DNA from: Paenibacillus sp. MMS18-CY102
GTDB taxonomy: Bacteria > Bacillota > Bacilli > Paenibacillales > Paenibacillaceae
Assembly (NCBI RefSeq): GCF_009789195.1
Contig: NZ_WSTC01000010.1
Location: forward strand, 112,718 to 176,717
DNA: 64,000 nt
Reading direction: 5' to 3'
Position numbers and translations under genes: made by a program. The notes below the pieces were generated by a model. The model saw only the letters and a program-made list of their open reading frames with translations, had not been told where the DNA came from and made no database searches. The number at the start of each line of letters is the position of its first letter. Position 1 is the stretch's first letter. Of the stretch, positions 55,255-64,000 are shown piece after piece.

Positions 55255-56424
55255 TTACTTGGTCTCTTGATCGTCTTTAAAGGCGCTAAACTCATCGGTG
55301 TACAAATCCGTCAGCTTCACATCGTCTTCCTTGATTTCGCCGCTCTTCACCAGCCAATCTTTCCAAACCTTGAACTCGCTCTCGCGGATATAACCGCCTT
55401 TGCCGGCAATGCCAGTGCTCTTCCAATACTGAATCGTCGTCGAGTCTTCTTTGCGCCCGCGTTTTTCAATAATCGCTTTGTACTTCGCGATAACCTCTTC
55501 CCGCGGCGTCGTGCGCGCCCATTCGATCGCTTTGCCCGTTGCTTCGACGAACTTACGTACCGTGTTCGGGTTTTCTTCGATGAATTTATTTTTGAAAACG
55601 TAGCTCCCTGCCGTGAAGGTGCCGAACAGCTCGAAGTCCGTGAACAGCGCTCGTATTCCGCCACGCTCCAACGCCTTATCCCGAAGGACGCTGCCTAAAG
55701 CCGCTACGTCGATTTGTTTCTGGCGCAACGCCTGCTCCGTATTGACCGGCGGAATAACGACGAGCGTTACTTGCTTGATCTCATCCTCCGTCAATCCATT
55801 CCGCCGCAAATATTCCTTCGTAACGAATTCCGAGTGTGCACCTAACGTGTTTACGCCAATCTTTTTGCCAATCAAGTCCTTCGCTGTCTTGATCGGGCTA
55901 TCTTCCAATGTGTAATAACCGATGTACGTGTCCTTATCGATTCCGTAATACCCGATGACCGCTTTCACCGGTGCGCCAGCCGAGATCAACTTAATGATTG
56001 CCCCATTGAACGCTCCGCCAAAATCCGATTGTCCCGTCGCAGCGGTCTGAATATCTTGCGGACCGCTTATCGTGTTGCCAATCCAGTTCAGCTTGATCGG
56101 TGCCAGATAGCCAAGCTCCTCGGCTAGTTCTGGGTATGTAACGTTCCCAACGCTGCCTTGGTATTTGAGTTCGAGCGTTTCAAGATCGGATCCGCCCTCC
56201 TTGCCACTTGCCGCTTTGCTTGAGCCATCGCCGCATCCGGTCAGCGCCAGCATGAGCACAAGCACGATCGAAATACCTAGCGCAATCGATGTGCGGCGTT
56301 TGTTGCCTTCCCGTTTGCGGTTTATAAGCTGCTCATTGTTCTTTGCATAACTTGCTTGCAGATGTATCGCTGTCTCTTGCATTTCCCGCTTGTTTTTCTC
56401 CCCGATTTTGGCCATGTCCGCCAC
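55255..56424 (-). CDS. ABC transporter substrate-binding lipoprotein, SsuA/NrtA-like
   Basis: 389 aa. A lipobox LTGC is near residue 64, after a hydrophobic segment (SIALGISIVLVLMLA). The mature protein has the NMT1/SsuA-type features FGGAFNGAIIKLISAGAPVKAV and GKKIGVNTLGAHSEF. The GTG start at 56424 has GGAGAGG and leaves about 40 hydrophilic residues before the basic NKRRTS of the signal, unusually long. A later, unnoticed start is possible, but no better binding site was seen. It heads the operon behind a probable attenuator. Substrate: sulfonate-like or other small anion, not determined. Confidence 0.88.
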   Translation of the reverse strand: MADMAKIGEKNKREMQETAIHLQASYAKNNEQLINRKREGNKRRTSIALGISIVLVLMLALTGCGDGSSKAASGKEGGSDLETLELKYQGSVGNVTYPELAEELGYLAPIKLNWIGNTISGPQDIQTAATGQSDFGGAFNGAIIKLISAGAPVKAVIGYYGIDKDTYIGYYTLEDSPIKTAKDLIGKKIGVNTLGAHSEFVTKEYLRRNGLTEDEIKQVTLVVIPPVNTEQALRQKQIDVAALGSVLRDKALERGGIRALFTDFELFGTFTAGSYVFKNKFIEENPNTVRKFVEATGKAIEWARTTPREEVIAKYKAIIEKRGRKEDSTTIQYWKSTGIAGKGGYIRESEFKVWKDWLVKSGEIKEDDVKLTDLYTDEFSAFKDDQETK

Positions 56425-56462
56425 GTTCCTCTCCGCTTGTCTCTGTAATGGTTGCCTAACAC

Positions 56463-56554
56463 AAAAAGGCCTTTACTCGGAATTAGTTCCGTTGTAAAGA
56501 CCTCCAGATGCCTGGTCGGCTTATTGCTAATTCTCGGCGAATTAGTTAATTATA
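56463..56554 (-). promoter_or_regulatory. Promoter and candidate attenuator ahead of the ABC/monooxygenase operon
   Basis: A TATAAT (56549-56554) has no good -35. Just downstream a perfect dyad CTAATTC-GCCGA-GAATTAG (56527-56545) is followed by CCAG-gcat-CTGG (56504-56515). An intrinsic terminator comes next, GGTCTTTAC pairing with GTAAAGGCC (56468-56502), with five T and an inner GGAA/TTCC helix. The sequence AACTAATTC occurs in both the first dyad and the terminator loop, so GAATTAG could pair with either. That layout suits an antitermination switch or an operator; the effector is unknown. Confidence 0.5.
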
Positions 56555-56613
56555 TAAAACCTATCTGTTTAGTATGATTAGTATCATAACAGCCCATTTC
56601 CTGCCAGTCAATA

Positions 56614-56655
56614 GAAAAAAAGCCTCGAATCGAAAAATATTTCGATTAAAGGCTT
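56614..56655 (-). terminator. Terminator after the BstA-type gene
   Basis: AAGCCT and AATCGAA blocks pair with TTCGATT and AGGCTT around an AT-rich loop, followed by seven T on the minus strand. Confidence 0.85.
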
Positions 56656-56670
56656 CATGATATTACTGCC

Positions 56671-57222
56671 CTATTCCCAGCTTTTTCGCTGCTTCAATGA
56701 CGTAATATGCGCCACATGATGCTGGCCATGCCAAGCGTACATGCCTGTGGCTTCAAGCAATGTCATAGCCCGGCCATGCTCAGGGTGGATGAAAGCACGT
56801 TCAAATTGCCCATCTTCCATTCGTTCGAGAAAATAATGCCACCGCTCATGAAGAGCCTCCACAAGCCGCAACGAACTGCCAATTGGCGCCCGCTCGCCAT
56901 CCGGCAACTCTGCCCACAGCTCCTCGGCATATGGTTTGATCGTCGGCCGTTCTTCCGTCACCGCTAGTTTAAACCTCGTGTAGGAGTTCATATGGCTGTC
57001 CGCAATATGATGCACGACTTGGCGCAGCGTCCAACCACCGTCTCGATAGGGCGTATCCAATTGGCCATCATCAAGCCCCCGAACGGCTTCCTCTAGCTGC
57101 TTCGGCAAAACGCCAATCTCTTTTATCCACTGCTGTCGTTGGTCCACCGTAATGGACTCCGGCACTACAAACCGACCGATGGGGAAACGCAACAATTCCA
57201 GCTCCACCGCTTGCTCGCTCAT
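56671..57222 (-). CDS. DinB-fold protein, YfiT/BstA bacillithiol transferase family
   Basis: 183 aa. The DinB four-helix fold has its metal-binding His residues in VVHHIADSHMNSYTR (near 71-77) and the C-terminal WHGQHHVAHI (165-172). This matches the YfiT subfamily, of which Bacillus BstA transfers bacillithiol to electrophiles. The opening LELLRFPIGRFVVPESIT is typical. Start ATG at 57222 after GAGGAA. It sits between the clpC operon and the sulfonate-type operon with terminators on both sides, so it is a single-gene unit. Confidence 0.85.
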   Translation of the reverse strand: MSEQAVELELLRFPIGRFVVPESITVDQRQQWIKEIGVLPKQLEEAVRGLDDGQLDTPYRDGGWTLRQVVHHIADSHMNSYTRFKLAVTEERPTIKPYAEELWAELPDGERAPIGSSLRLVEALHERWHYFLERMEDGQFERAFIHPEHGRAMTLLEATGMYAWHGQHHVAHITSLKQRKSWE

Positions 57223-57241
57223 CCCTATTCCTCCAGTATGT

Positions 57242-57276
57242 AAAAAAGCGCTGCAAGAACCTGGCTCTTGCAGCGC
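57242..57276 (-). terminator. Terminator of the ctsR-clpC operon
   Basis: GCGCTGCAAGA and TCTTGCAGCGC form a perfect 11-bp stem with a 7-nt loop, followed by TTTTTT on the minus strand, 34 bases after the clpC stop. Confidence 0.9.
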
Positions 57277-57309
57277 CTTTGATCTTATTGCGTCGTGACT
57301 AAAACTTAC

Positions 57310-59778
57310 TTACGTATTCGCCGGCTCTGCATGGTCGGCAGCCTCTGGCTCCGCACTTGAACGATGCACGACGAGCGCGCCATCCTTCTCGTCGATCAGC
57401 AGCGAATCGCCTTTCGTTATCGTACCCATAAGCAGATCCTCGGACAAGCGGTCCTCGATATGCTTCTGAATAGCGCGGCGCAGTGGACGCGCACCGTATT
57501 GCGGATCGAATCCTTCCTTCGCGAGGAAGTTTTTCGCCGCTTCCGTCAGCGAGAAGTCCACCTCTTGCTCTTTGAGACGTTTGCGCAGCTCTTCGGACAT
57601 GAGCGTCACGATTTGCGCGATATGCTCTTGCTCCAGCGAGTGGAACACGATCGTCTCATCGATCCGGTTTAAGAACTCTGGACGGAAGCTCTTTTTCAGT
57701 TCGCCCATTACTTTATCTTTCATTTGGATAAATTCACGGCCCGAATCTTGCACGGCAGTGAAGCCAAGCGTCGAATTCCGTTTAATTTGATCAGCGCCAA
57801 CGTTAGACGTCATGATGATCAGCGTATTGCGGAAGTCTACAACGCGGCCTTTGGAGTCCGTTAGGCGGCCATCCTCAAGCACTTGCAGCAAGATGTTGAA
57901 CACTTCCGGATGTGCTTTCTCAATCTCGTCGAGCAATACGACCGAGTACGGTTTGCGGCGTACTTTCTCGGTCAATTGGCCGCCCTCTTCATAGCCGACA
58001 TACCCTGGAGGCGCGCCGACCAAACGAGACGTCGAATGCTTCTCCATGTACTCCGACATATCGATCCGGATGACGGCATTTTCATCACCAAAAATCGATT
58101 CGGCAAGCGCACGAGCCAGCTCCGTTTTGCCTACACCTGTTGGGCCTAAGAAGATGAACGAACCAATCGGGCGTTTCGGATCTTTCAGGCCTGCACGGGC
58201 ACGGCGGATAGCGCGGGATACCGCTTTTACCGCATCGGTTTGGCCAATGACACGATCATGCAAAATCTCTTCCATCTTCAGCAGGCGCTGCGTCTCTTCC
58301 TCAGCCAGCTTGCTAACCGGTACGCCGGTCCAGCTTGCCACAACCTGTGCGATATCCTCAGGCGTTACCTCGGAATCGGTGCGGCCTTGCTTTTCTTTCC
58401 ATTGGTTGCGCGTAATATCCAGCTCTTCGCGCAGCTTTTGCTCCGTGTCGCGCAGGGCGGCTGCTTTCTCGAACTCTTGAGACTGTACAGCTGAGTCCTT
58501 CTCCTTACGGATATCCTCCAGGCGATTCTCAAGCAGCTTCAGGTTAGGCGGTACCGTATACGTTTTGAGCCTTACTTTGGAAGAAGCCTCATCGATCAAG
58601 TCAATCGCCTTATCCGGCAAGAACCGGTCCGTAATATAACGGTCAGACAACTTGACGGCTTGCTCGATCGCTTCGTCCGTAATTTTTACACGGTGATGCG
58701 CCTCATAACGGTCGCGCAGGCCGTGCAAGATTTGAATCGCTTCCTCCGGCGACGGCTGGTCAACCGTGATCGGTTGGAACCGGCGCTCTAGGGCAGCATC
58801 CTTCTCAATATATTTGCGATATTCGTCCAGCGTCGTGGCACCGATGCACTGCAGTTCGCCCCTTGCCAGCGATGGCTTCAGGATATTCGATGCATCGATT
58901 GCCCCCTCTGCTCCTCCTGCACCAATCAAGGTGTGCAACTCGTCGATGAACAGAATGATGTTATTCGCTTGGCGAATTTCGTCCATAATTTTTTTCAGCC
59001 GATCCTCGAACTCGCCGCGGTACTTCGTGCCTGCAACGACCGAGCCCATGTCCAGCGTCATAACGCGTTTGTCGCGCAGCGTCTCAGGAATTTCGCCAGC
59101 AATAATTTTCTGTGCGAGCCCTTCTGCAATCGCTGTTTTGCCGACGCCTGGCTCCCCGATCAATACCGGGTTGTTCTTGGTCCGGCGGCTCAGCACTTGA
59201 ATAACGCGCTCGATTTCTTTGCTCCGGCCGATAACCGGATCGAGGTTGCCTTCGCGTGCGAATGCCGTCAAATCACGAGCCAAGCCATCCAGCGTTGGCG
59301 TGCTTACATTAGCTGGCGCACCATGGCTGCTGGATACCGCTTCGCTGCTGCCGAGCAGCTGGAGCACTTGCTGGCGCGCTTTGTTCAGGCTGATGCCCAA
59401 ATTGTTCAGCACGCGTGCAGCTACGCCTTCGCCTTCGCGAATCAGGCCAAGCAGAATATGCTCTGTGCCTACATACGTATGTCCAAGCTTCCGCGCTTCG
59501 TCCATCGATAGCTCGATAACTTTCTTCGCGCGCGGCGTATAGGCAATGTTCGTCGGCTGCTCTTGGCCGCGGCCGATGAGCGCTTCGACTTCATCTTGAA
59601 TTTTCTCTAATCCAAGGCCAAGCCCGATGAGCGCCTTCGCCGCAATGCCTTCTCCTTCTCGAATAAGGCCAAGCAAGATATGCTCTGTACCGATATTGTT
59701 ATGGCCTAACCGTACTGCTTCCTCCTGCGCCAACGCCAACACCTTCTGTGCACGTTCCGTGAATCTTCCGAACATCAT
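57310..59778 (-). CDS. clpC: ATP-dependent Clp protease ATPase subunit ClpC
   Basis: 822 aa Hsp100 unfoldase. Two N-terminal Clp repeats (residues 1-145) are followed by AAA+ D1 (Walker [14 protein letters not shown] near 209), a middle domain with the UVR-like [20 protein letters not shown], and D2 ([14 protein letters not shown] near 545). The ClpP-binding loop region ALGFTAVQ-type is replaced by [12 protein letters not shown], normal for the family. McsB, encoded just upstream, marks substrates with phosphoarginine for ClpC-ClpP. Confidence 0.97.
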   Translation of the reverse strand: MMFGRFTERAQKVLALAQEEAVRLGHNNIGTEHILLGLIREGEGIAAKALIGLGLGLEKIQDEVEALIGRGQEQPTNIAYTPRAKKVIELSMDEARKLGHTYVGTEHILLGLIREGEGVAARVLNNLGISLNKARQQVLQLLGSSEAVSSSHGAPANVSTPTLDGLARDLTAFAREGNLDPVIGRSKEIERVIQVLSRRTKNNPVLIGEPGVGKTAIAEGLAQKIIAGEIPETLRDKRVMTLDMGSVVAGTKYRGEFEDRLKKIMDEIRQANNIILFIDELHTLIGAGGAEGAIDASNILKPSLARGELQCIGATTLDEYRKYIEKDAALERRFQPITVDQPSPEEAIQILHGLRDRYEAHHRVKITDEAIEQAVKLSDRYITDRFLPDKAIDLIDEASSKVRLKTYTVPPNLKLLENRLEDIRKEKDSAVQSQEFEKAAALRDTEQKLREELDITRNQWKEKQGRTDSEVTPEDIAQVVASWTGVPVSKLAEEETQRLLKMEEILHDRVIGQTDAVKAVSRAIRRARAGLKDPKRPIGSFIFLGPTGVGKTELARALAESIFGDENAVIRIDMSEYMEKHSTSRLVGAPPGYVGYEEGGQLTEKVRRKPYSVVLLDEIEKAHPEVFNILLQVLEDGRLTDSKGRVVDFRNTLIIMTSNVGADQIKRNSTLGFTAVQDSGREFIQMKDKVMGELKKSFRPEFLNRIDETIVFHSLEQEHIAQIVTLMSEELRKRLKEQEVDFSLTEAAKNFLAKEGFDPQYGARPLRRAIQKHIEDRLSEDLLMGTITKGDSLLIDEKDGALVVHRSSAEPEAADHAEPANT

Positions 59779-59811
59779 TGCGAAACACCCCCATGAATGA
59801 TTTACAATTTA

Positions 59812-60867
59812 TTACGTTAACTGCTTGCGAATAAGCTCCGCTCTACGGATGTCCCTTGCTTCCGGGCTAAGCGCTTCCCCGAATACCTGCTGGAGGAATC
59901 CCGGCTGCATCAGCACCATCAGCTCGTTCATGACCTGCGAGGTAACCCCGCCAATCATGCCTAGATCAATGCCAAGACGAATATCCGATATCCGTTGCGC
60001 CGCTTCCTTCGAGTCCATGATCCGCGCTTGCGACAGTACGCCATAGGATCGCAGAACCCGGTCTTCAATACGGATGCTGGATTCTGTCATTAACCGCTGT
60101 CTCGCCGCTTTCTCATGCTCAATGATTTGCTGCGCTACGCTGTACAGATTATCGATGATTTCCGCCTCGGATTGGCCGAGCGTAATCTGATTCGAAATTT
60201 GAAACAAATTGCCGAGCGATTCACTGCCTTCCCCATACATCCCTCTAACCGCTAGCCCTACCTGGGTAACCGCGGATAAAATCCGGTTAATTTGCTGCGT
60301 TAGCACCAGCGCTGGAAGATGCATCATAACAGACGCCCGTATTCCAGTTCCGACATTCGTCGGGCAACTCGTTAAGAAGCCTCTTCGTTCATCGAACGCG
60401 TAATCCGCTTCTTCTTCATAAATATCGTCAATGCGGCTAGCCAATGCCCACGCCTCTCGGATTTGAAAACCCGGATATAGACATTGAATGCGCAGATGGT
60501 CTTCCTCGTTAATCATGATGCTAACCGATTCCTCATCGCTTAGGATGACGGCGCCATTGCGCGACTCGTTCGCCAGATTTGGACTGATCAAATGTTTCTC
60601 GACCAGCACCCTCCGCTCTAGCTCACTTAGCTCAGCAAGCTTATAGGTTTCAAAAGAACCTTGCTCGCTTAGCTTGCCATTATCGGCAACCTCCGTCAGT
60701 TGATTCATCACTTCCAGCGACTGCTGGTTGGACGCCAGCATCGGAAACGGATGGGTTCGCAAATTGCGGGCAATTCGGATTCGGCTGCTAATAACGATGT
60801 CCGATTCGGGCCCTTGCCCTTTCATCCAATCGCTAAGCGGCTGCTCAGCGAAACGTCTCTTCGACAA
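59812..60867 (-). CDS. mcsB: Protein arginine kinase McsB
   Basis: 351 aa guanidino-kinase-like enzyme. The ATP-site arginines lie in ISSRIRIARNL (near 28), and the catalytic Cys region appears as SCPTNVGTGIRASVMMHLP (near 166). It phosphorylates arginines on CtsR and damaged proteins, marking them for ClpCP. TTG start at 60867 with GGAAGGAGGAG. 33 bases before clpC. Confidence 0.96.
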   Translation of the reverse strand: MSKRRFAEQPLSDWMKGQGPESDIVISSRIRIARNLRTHPFPMLASNQQSLEVMNQLTEVADNGKLSEQGSFETYKLAELSELERRVLVEKHLISPNLANESRNGAVILSDEESVSIMINEEDHLRIQCLYPGFQIREAWALASRIDDIYEEEADYAFDERRGFLTSCPTNVGTGIRASVMMHLPALVLTQQINRILSAVTQVGLAVRGMYGEGSESLGNLFQISNQITLGQSEAEIIDNLYSVAQQIIEHEKAARQRLMTESSIRIEDRVLRSYGVLSQARIMDSKEAAQRISDIRLGIDLGMIGGVTSQVMNELMVLMQPGFLQQVFGEALSPEARDIRRAELIRKQLT

Positions 60868-60891
60868 AAGTGATTCTCCTCCTTCCCGCGA

Positions 60892-61401
60892 TTACAGCCC
60901 TTCCGCTTTCCGTTCCAGTTCCCGGATTCGGTCCCGGAGCAGAGCTGCTGCCTCGAATTCCTCTTGGTCGATGCGGGTGATGAGTTCTCGGCGAAGCTGG
61001 TCGATTTCACGCTTCGTCTGGATAACGCCGCCAGATCGCTTCGGAATTTTCCCTACGTGTACAGTGTTGCCATGTACACGCTTGAACAATGGATCCAGCT
61101 TGCTATCGAAACTTTGGTAACAGGAGCTGCAGCCGAATCGGCCGAGCTTGCTAAACTGTGGATACGTTAAGCCGCATGTCTCACAGCGCATCGTTTCCTG
61201 CTTCGAGCCTGGCCCCGTTCGCTCAAAGTCGAGCAGGCCTGACAATAAACTATGAATGGAGAATCCGTTCGGCGAGCCAGGGATCATCTCCCCTTTGTCG
61301 CGTGCACATGATTCACAGATGTGAAATTCGTTTTTCTCGCCATTCACAATTTTCGTAAAATGAAGCGTTGCCGGCTTCTTGCCGCATTCCTGACATAACA
61401 A
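60892..61401 (-). CDS. mcsA: McsA, activator of McsB
   Basis: 169 aa. Four CxxC pairs (CQEC, CESC, CETC, CSSC) make two zinc sites that sense metal or thiol stress, and a C-terminal UVR motif (QEEFEAAALLRDRIRELERKA) is present. Starts TTG at 61401 after AAAGGAGG. Works with McsB on CtsR. Confidence 0.95.
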   Translation of the reverse strand: MLCQECGKKPATLHFTKIVNGEKNEFHICESCARDKGEMIPGSPNGFSIHSLLSGLLDFERTGPGSKQETMRCETCGLTYPQFSKLGRFGCSSCYQSFDSKLDPLFKRVHGNTVHVGKIPKRSGGVIQTKREIDQLRRELITRIDQEEFEAAALLRDRIRELERKAEGL

Positions 61402-61460
61402 GCCGCCATTCCTCCTTTATCAGTGGCTGAATAAACCACCGCGGTCCCGTTTCTGACCGA

Positions 61461-61922
61461 CTACCTAGATAGTAGCGCGATAAGCATCGCCTTTAAGATT
61501 CGGGCACGCACCTCGTCACGCAGCGGCAGCTTCAACGCCAACGCTTCACGGGACATCGCTGCCTTGAGCATCTGTGCTTCCCTTTTCGTTACGATCTCCG
61601 CTTCCTCCAACTGGTAGATAAGCCCCTCAGCAGCTCCTTGGTCTACCCCTTCACCAATGACGCCTAGTATGAATGGCGTGATTGATTTAAGGGCAGGAAG
61701 CTCAGCTCGCTGGATGCGAATGTAACCTCCGCCTCCGCGCTTGCTTTCCACCAGATAACCCTTCTCCAGCGTAAACCTTGTACTAATAACGTAGTTTATC
61801 TGTGAAGGCACGCAGGAAAAACGATCAGCAAGATCATTACGTTGAATCTCAACTGCACCCTCGGTACTATCCTGCAGCATTTGTTTCAAATATTGCTCGA
61901 TGAGATCGGAAATGTTTCGCAT
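61461..61922 (-). CDS. ctsR: Transcriptional repressor CtsR
   Basis: 153 aa from the ATG at 61922, which has GGGAGG; a longer frame to 62024 covers the promoter region and is not supported. The winged helix NDLADRFSCVPSQINYVISTRF with the glycine-rich ESKRGGGGYIRI wing, which senses heat, is intact. It represses its own operon through the heptad repeats just upstream. Confidence 0.96.
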   Translation of the reverse strand: MRNISDLIEQYLKQMLQDSTEGAVEIQRNDLADRFSCVPSQINYVISTRFTLEKGYLVESKRGGGGYIRIQRAELPALKSITPFILGVIGEGVDQGAAEGLIYQLEEAEIVTKREAQMLKAAMSREALALKLPLRDEVRARILKAMLIALLSR

Positions 61923-62055
61923 GCACCAACCTCCCTCATGATGCGCACTACTCGATAGGCCAAGCGTTTCTTTCATTTCACTCGCCAAAGCTTCGTCTCC
62001 CGGCGTTATGTATAGCGCCGTCATCGGCTGCAGAGAGGGCTGCGAACCGTCTCTG

Positions 62056-62113
62056 TTGACTTTGACTTTCTTTGACTTTAACTACATTATACGATTTTTC
62101 AAACCAAGGTCAA
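62056..62113 (-). promoter_or_regulatory. CtsR operator and promoter of ctsR operon
   Basis: AGTCAAAGAAAGTCAAA (minus strand, 62061-62077) matches the RGTCAAA-n3-RGTCAAA heptad repeat, and a third GTCAA follows. Upstream are TTGACC (62108-62113) and TATAAT (62086-62091), 16 bp apart. The operator lies just downstream of the -10, so binding blocks initiation. Confidence 0.9.
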
Positions 62114-62235
62114 GAGGTCGACAGCAAATTAGTCAAAATTGTCTGACTTTTACCTCCCATTGTTTTGATGCCTCTCTTTATATAGAGTGGGACGTACCAA
62201 AGCTGTTTATACCTGCCCTTCTAACTGTTTTTAAA

Positions 62236-62288
62236 AACAAACAAGGCGTTTGCTTATCCTTTGTTGATAAGAAAACGCCTTGTTTGTT
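62236..62288 (-). terminator. Terminator after the Eis-like acetyltransferase gene
   Basis: A very long hairpin: AACAAACAAGGCGTT pairs with AACGCCTTGTTTGTT and an inner CTTATC/GATAAG extends it. T-rich sequence follows on the minus strand. The remaining bases between 62.1 and 62.24 kb show no gene. Confidence 0.85.
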
Positions 62289-62325
62289 ATTGAATCAGCT
62301 ATTCACATGTGAATAAAATGTATTG

Positions 62326-63513
62326 TTAGAAGAAGTCATACAAAAACGTCTGTGAGATGGGGATAATTTGCTCTAGTTTTTGAATCTCTGCTGCCGCACC
62401 TGTCAACTTTCCGACCTGATTCAGCCTTGTTGGCCGTTTATACCCTAATAGCATCGCCGTAAGGGTTGGAATGTCACACTGCATACCGTTCTCTTGCATT
62501 GTTTGTGGATGGCCTGTAGATAAACGGCTTGCTTGTGCACGACCATCTGCGTCTACTCGAATAACAAAGCTGCCTTCATTCCATGGGGCATGAGGATCCG
62601 TCAACTGGATTATCCACTCATGTGCACAGCCTGTGGATGTAAATGCATACTGGTTAATGAACGCTTCCACATCCACAATTCTCGCCATAAAATAAGGAAT
62701 AACTTCTTGTTGAATGCGTGGATTATCAAGCAAGTAAGGCAAATCATCATCTGATGGTGCCCACACAACCACTTCCTTCACCATCGAGTCGTGGTTCGAC
62801 AAAAATGTCCATAACGCCCGTCTAGCCTCTTCATTCCAGTACACCAATTCATTAACCGTCATCTTCATATCCTTCACATCGTACAGCACATAACCTTGCG
62901 CTTGCCCGTTCTCTGCAATATAAAGGGCAGCTTGCCCTTTCTTGCGAACAAAAATGCGGTTCGTCCACCATTCTTCTGTTCGGGAAAGCGTGCCATTGTA
63001 ACGTGCAGCATACGGCTCATATACAGCAGCTAATCGATCAGCATCAGCTGCTGCCAGCCGCTCGATTGTTCCGCTTGTCTGCTGCCTTCGTGGCATAAGC
63101 GCAGTTGGAATAGTGTACTTACGATACTCTGTATACAGCTCCCACCCGAATTTGCGATAAAAAGAAAACTCAAATGGATGCAGCATTGAAATCGTCTGGC
63201 CCGCTTGCCGCATCGTCTCTAGAGAATGGCATAGCAACTGGCTTACAAGACCCTGCCTGCGGTATTCCGGCCACGTCGAAACGCCAGCCAATCCCCCCAT
63301 AGCAAATGCCTTGCCATTAATATATACATTCAGCGGCAATAAGGTTAGCTGTGCAAGCAGCTTGTCCCCTTCGAATGCTCCCCACTTCTCCTCAGGACGG
63401 AACTGTGAGCGCCGTGTCGCTCGCTCTTCTTCAGTAAGTGGCATTTGGAACGCAAACGAAGATAAATCTAAACTATCCTCATAATGTTCCTCTGTAATTG
63501 TACGAATAATCAT
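62326..63513 (-). CDS. Eis-family GNAT N-acetyltransferase
   Basis: 395 aa, the length of Eis-type enzymes with two GNAT domains and a SCP2-like C-terminal domain. The acetyl-CoA loop is GLAGVSTWPEYRRQGLVSQLL (V-x-x-x-x-RxxG/A-type, near residue 74), and the protein ends in Phe-Phe, consistent with the C-terminal carboxylate used as a base by Eis. Substrate is not evident; amine, peptide or aminoglycoside acetylation are family precedents. Start ATG after AAGGCGG. It lies alone between the ctsR operon and the rRNA operon. Confidence 0.88.
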   Translation of the reverse strand: MIIRTITEEHYEDSLDLSSFAFQMPLTEEERATRRSQFRPEEKWGAFEGDKLLAQLTLLPLNVYINGKAFAMGGLAGVSTWPEYRRQGLVSQLLCHSLETMRQAGQTISMLHPFEFSFYRKFGWELYTEYRKYTIPTALMPRRQQTSGTIERLAAADADRLAAVYEPYAARYNGTLSRTEEWWTNRIFVRKKGQAALYIAENGQAQGYVLYDVKDMKMTVNELVYWNEEARRALWTFLSNHDSMVKEVVVWAPSDDDLPYLLDNPRIQQEVIPYFMARIVDVEAFINQYAFTSTGCAHEWIIQLTDPHAPWNEGSFVIRVDADGRAQASRLSTGHPQTMQENGMQCDIPTLTAMLLGYKRPTRLNQVGKLTGAAAEIQKLEQIIPISQTFLYDFF

Positions 63514-63565
63514 ACGCTAACCGCCTTTCCATACAAAATGTCAACTGACGATTAAATAAACATAT

Positions 63566-63599
63566 ACAAAAAGCCGCCCGTTGTAAACAACGGGCGGCT
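63566..63599 (-). terminator. rRNA operon terminator
   Basis: AGCCGCCCGTTG/CAACGGGCGGCT, a perfect 12-bp stem with a 4-nt loop and TTTTTG after it on the minus strand, 6 bases beyond the 5S 3' end. Confidence 0.92.
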
Positions 63600-63605
63600 C
63601 TTCGT

Positions 63606-63722
63606 GCTTGGCGTCTTCCTACTCTTCCAGGACCCTGCGGTCCAAGTACCATCGGCGTTGGAGGACTTAACGGTCGTGTTCGGGATGGGTACGCGTGGAA
63701 CCCCTCCGCCATCGACACCAAA
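63606..63722 (-). rRNA. rrf: 5S ribosomal RNA
   Basis: About 117 nt on the minus strand, starting TTTGGTG and ending CGCCAAGC, whose ends pair as helix I. The conserved CCCATCCCGAACACG, GTTAAG and GCCGATGGTA segments are present. A short open frame across it is not coding. Ends are set by eye to within a few bases. Confidence 0.95.
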
Positions 63723-63847
63723 CGTGCAATCGCTCAGCTTAGCTGCTGCGATGCGTGCTTGAAGGTTACACCTTCAAAACTGGATGCGAATGTTGAATCC
63801 TTAGCTTTGTCTTGCTCACGAAGTTGCTTCTCTTAATAAGAAGCTTA

Positions 63848-64000
<153 letters not shown>

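Noticed and set aside
63479..63721. 80-codon minus-strand frame near the right edge
   Set aside because: It covers the 5S rRNA and its terminator.

Overview
The window looks like chromosomal DNA of a Gram-positive Firmicute close to Paenibacillus. The evidence is the gene order (ctsR-mcsA-mcsB-clpC, radA-disA, ispDF-gltX-cysES, sigH, nusG, rpoBC, fusA-tuf), the strong purine-rich ribosome binding sites with frequent TTG and GTG starts, a T-box, an L10 leader and a CtsR operator. Almost everything is on the minus strand, so biological reading order runs from high to low coordinates. The assignment rests on recognised families and gene order only; no search was run.

Layout from left to right. 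1-15.4 kb: the 5' part of a trans-AT polyketide synthase (PKS) operon on the minus strand. Its first gene encodes a free-standing AT-AT-ER protein. Its second encodes a 3837-residue PKS with an unusual loading unit (MaoC-like hotdog domains, SDR reductase, FkbH-type HAD, ACP), one KS-DH-KR-ACP module and a KS-DH half-module that continues in a third gene cut by the window edge. 15.56-16.14 kb: a divergent gene for a LoaP-type NusG paralog. The PKS operon has a near-consensus promoter, a leader of about 230 nt and a perfect intrinsic terminator before its first gene, which is the architecture expected for LoaP-controlled processive antitermination. 16.3-21.2 kb: the str operon (rplGB-rpsL-rpsG-fusA-tuf). 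21.3-33.3 kb: rpoBC with a long structured leader, a YbxB-type methyltransferase, rplL/J/A/K, nusG, secE, rpmG. 33.5-42.9 kb: sigH, rae1, rlmB, mrnC, cysS, cysE with its T-box, gltX, ispF, ispD, yacL.

42.9-47.8 kb is a mixed accessory stretch (a small cysteine-containing protein, a Sua5/YrdC-family protein, a PaaX-like remnant, an MFS transporter, a UPF0173 metallohydrolase, pssA). 47.9-50.4 kb is disA-radA. 50.5-56.6 kb is an operon for uptake and oxidation of a sulfonate-type or related organic compound (ABC transporter, FMN monooxygenase, MFS exporter), headed by a probable attenuator and placed between radA and clpC, which I recall as neighbours in Bacillus. 56.7-62.1 kb: a BstA-type DinB protein and the ctsR-mcsA-mcsB-clpC protein-quality-control operon. 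62.3-63.5 kb: an Eis-like acetyltransferase. The right edge holds the 3' end of an rRNA operon (23S end, 5S, terminator).

The most interesting part is the LoaP/trans-AT PKS locus. It sits directly downstream of tuf, where the S10 ribosomal operon normally begins, and pairs a dedicated antiterminator with a leader terminator and a candidate recognition hairpin. A second candidate regulatory RNA lies ahead of the sulfonate operon, and a third structured leader precedes rpoB.
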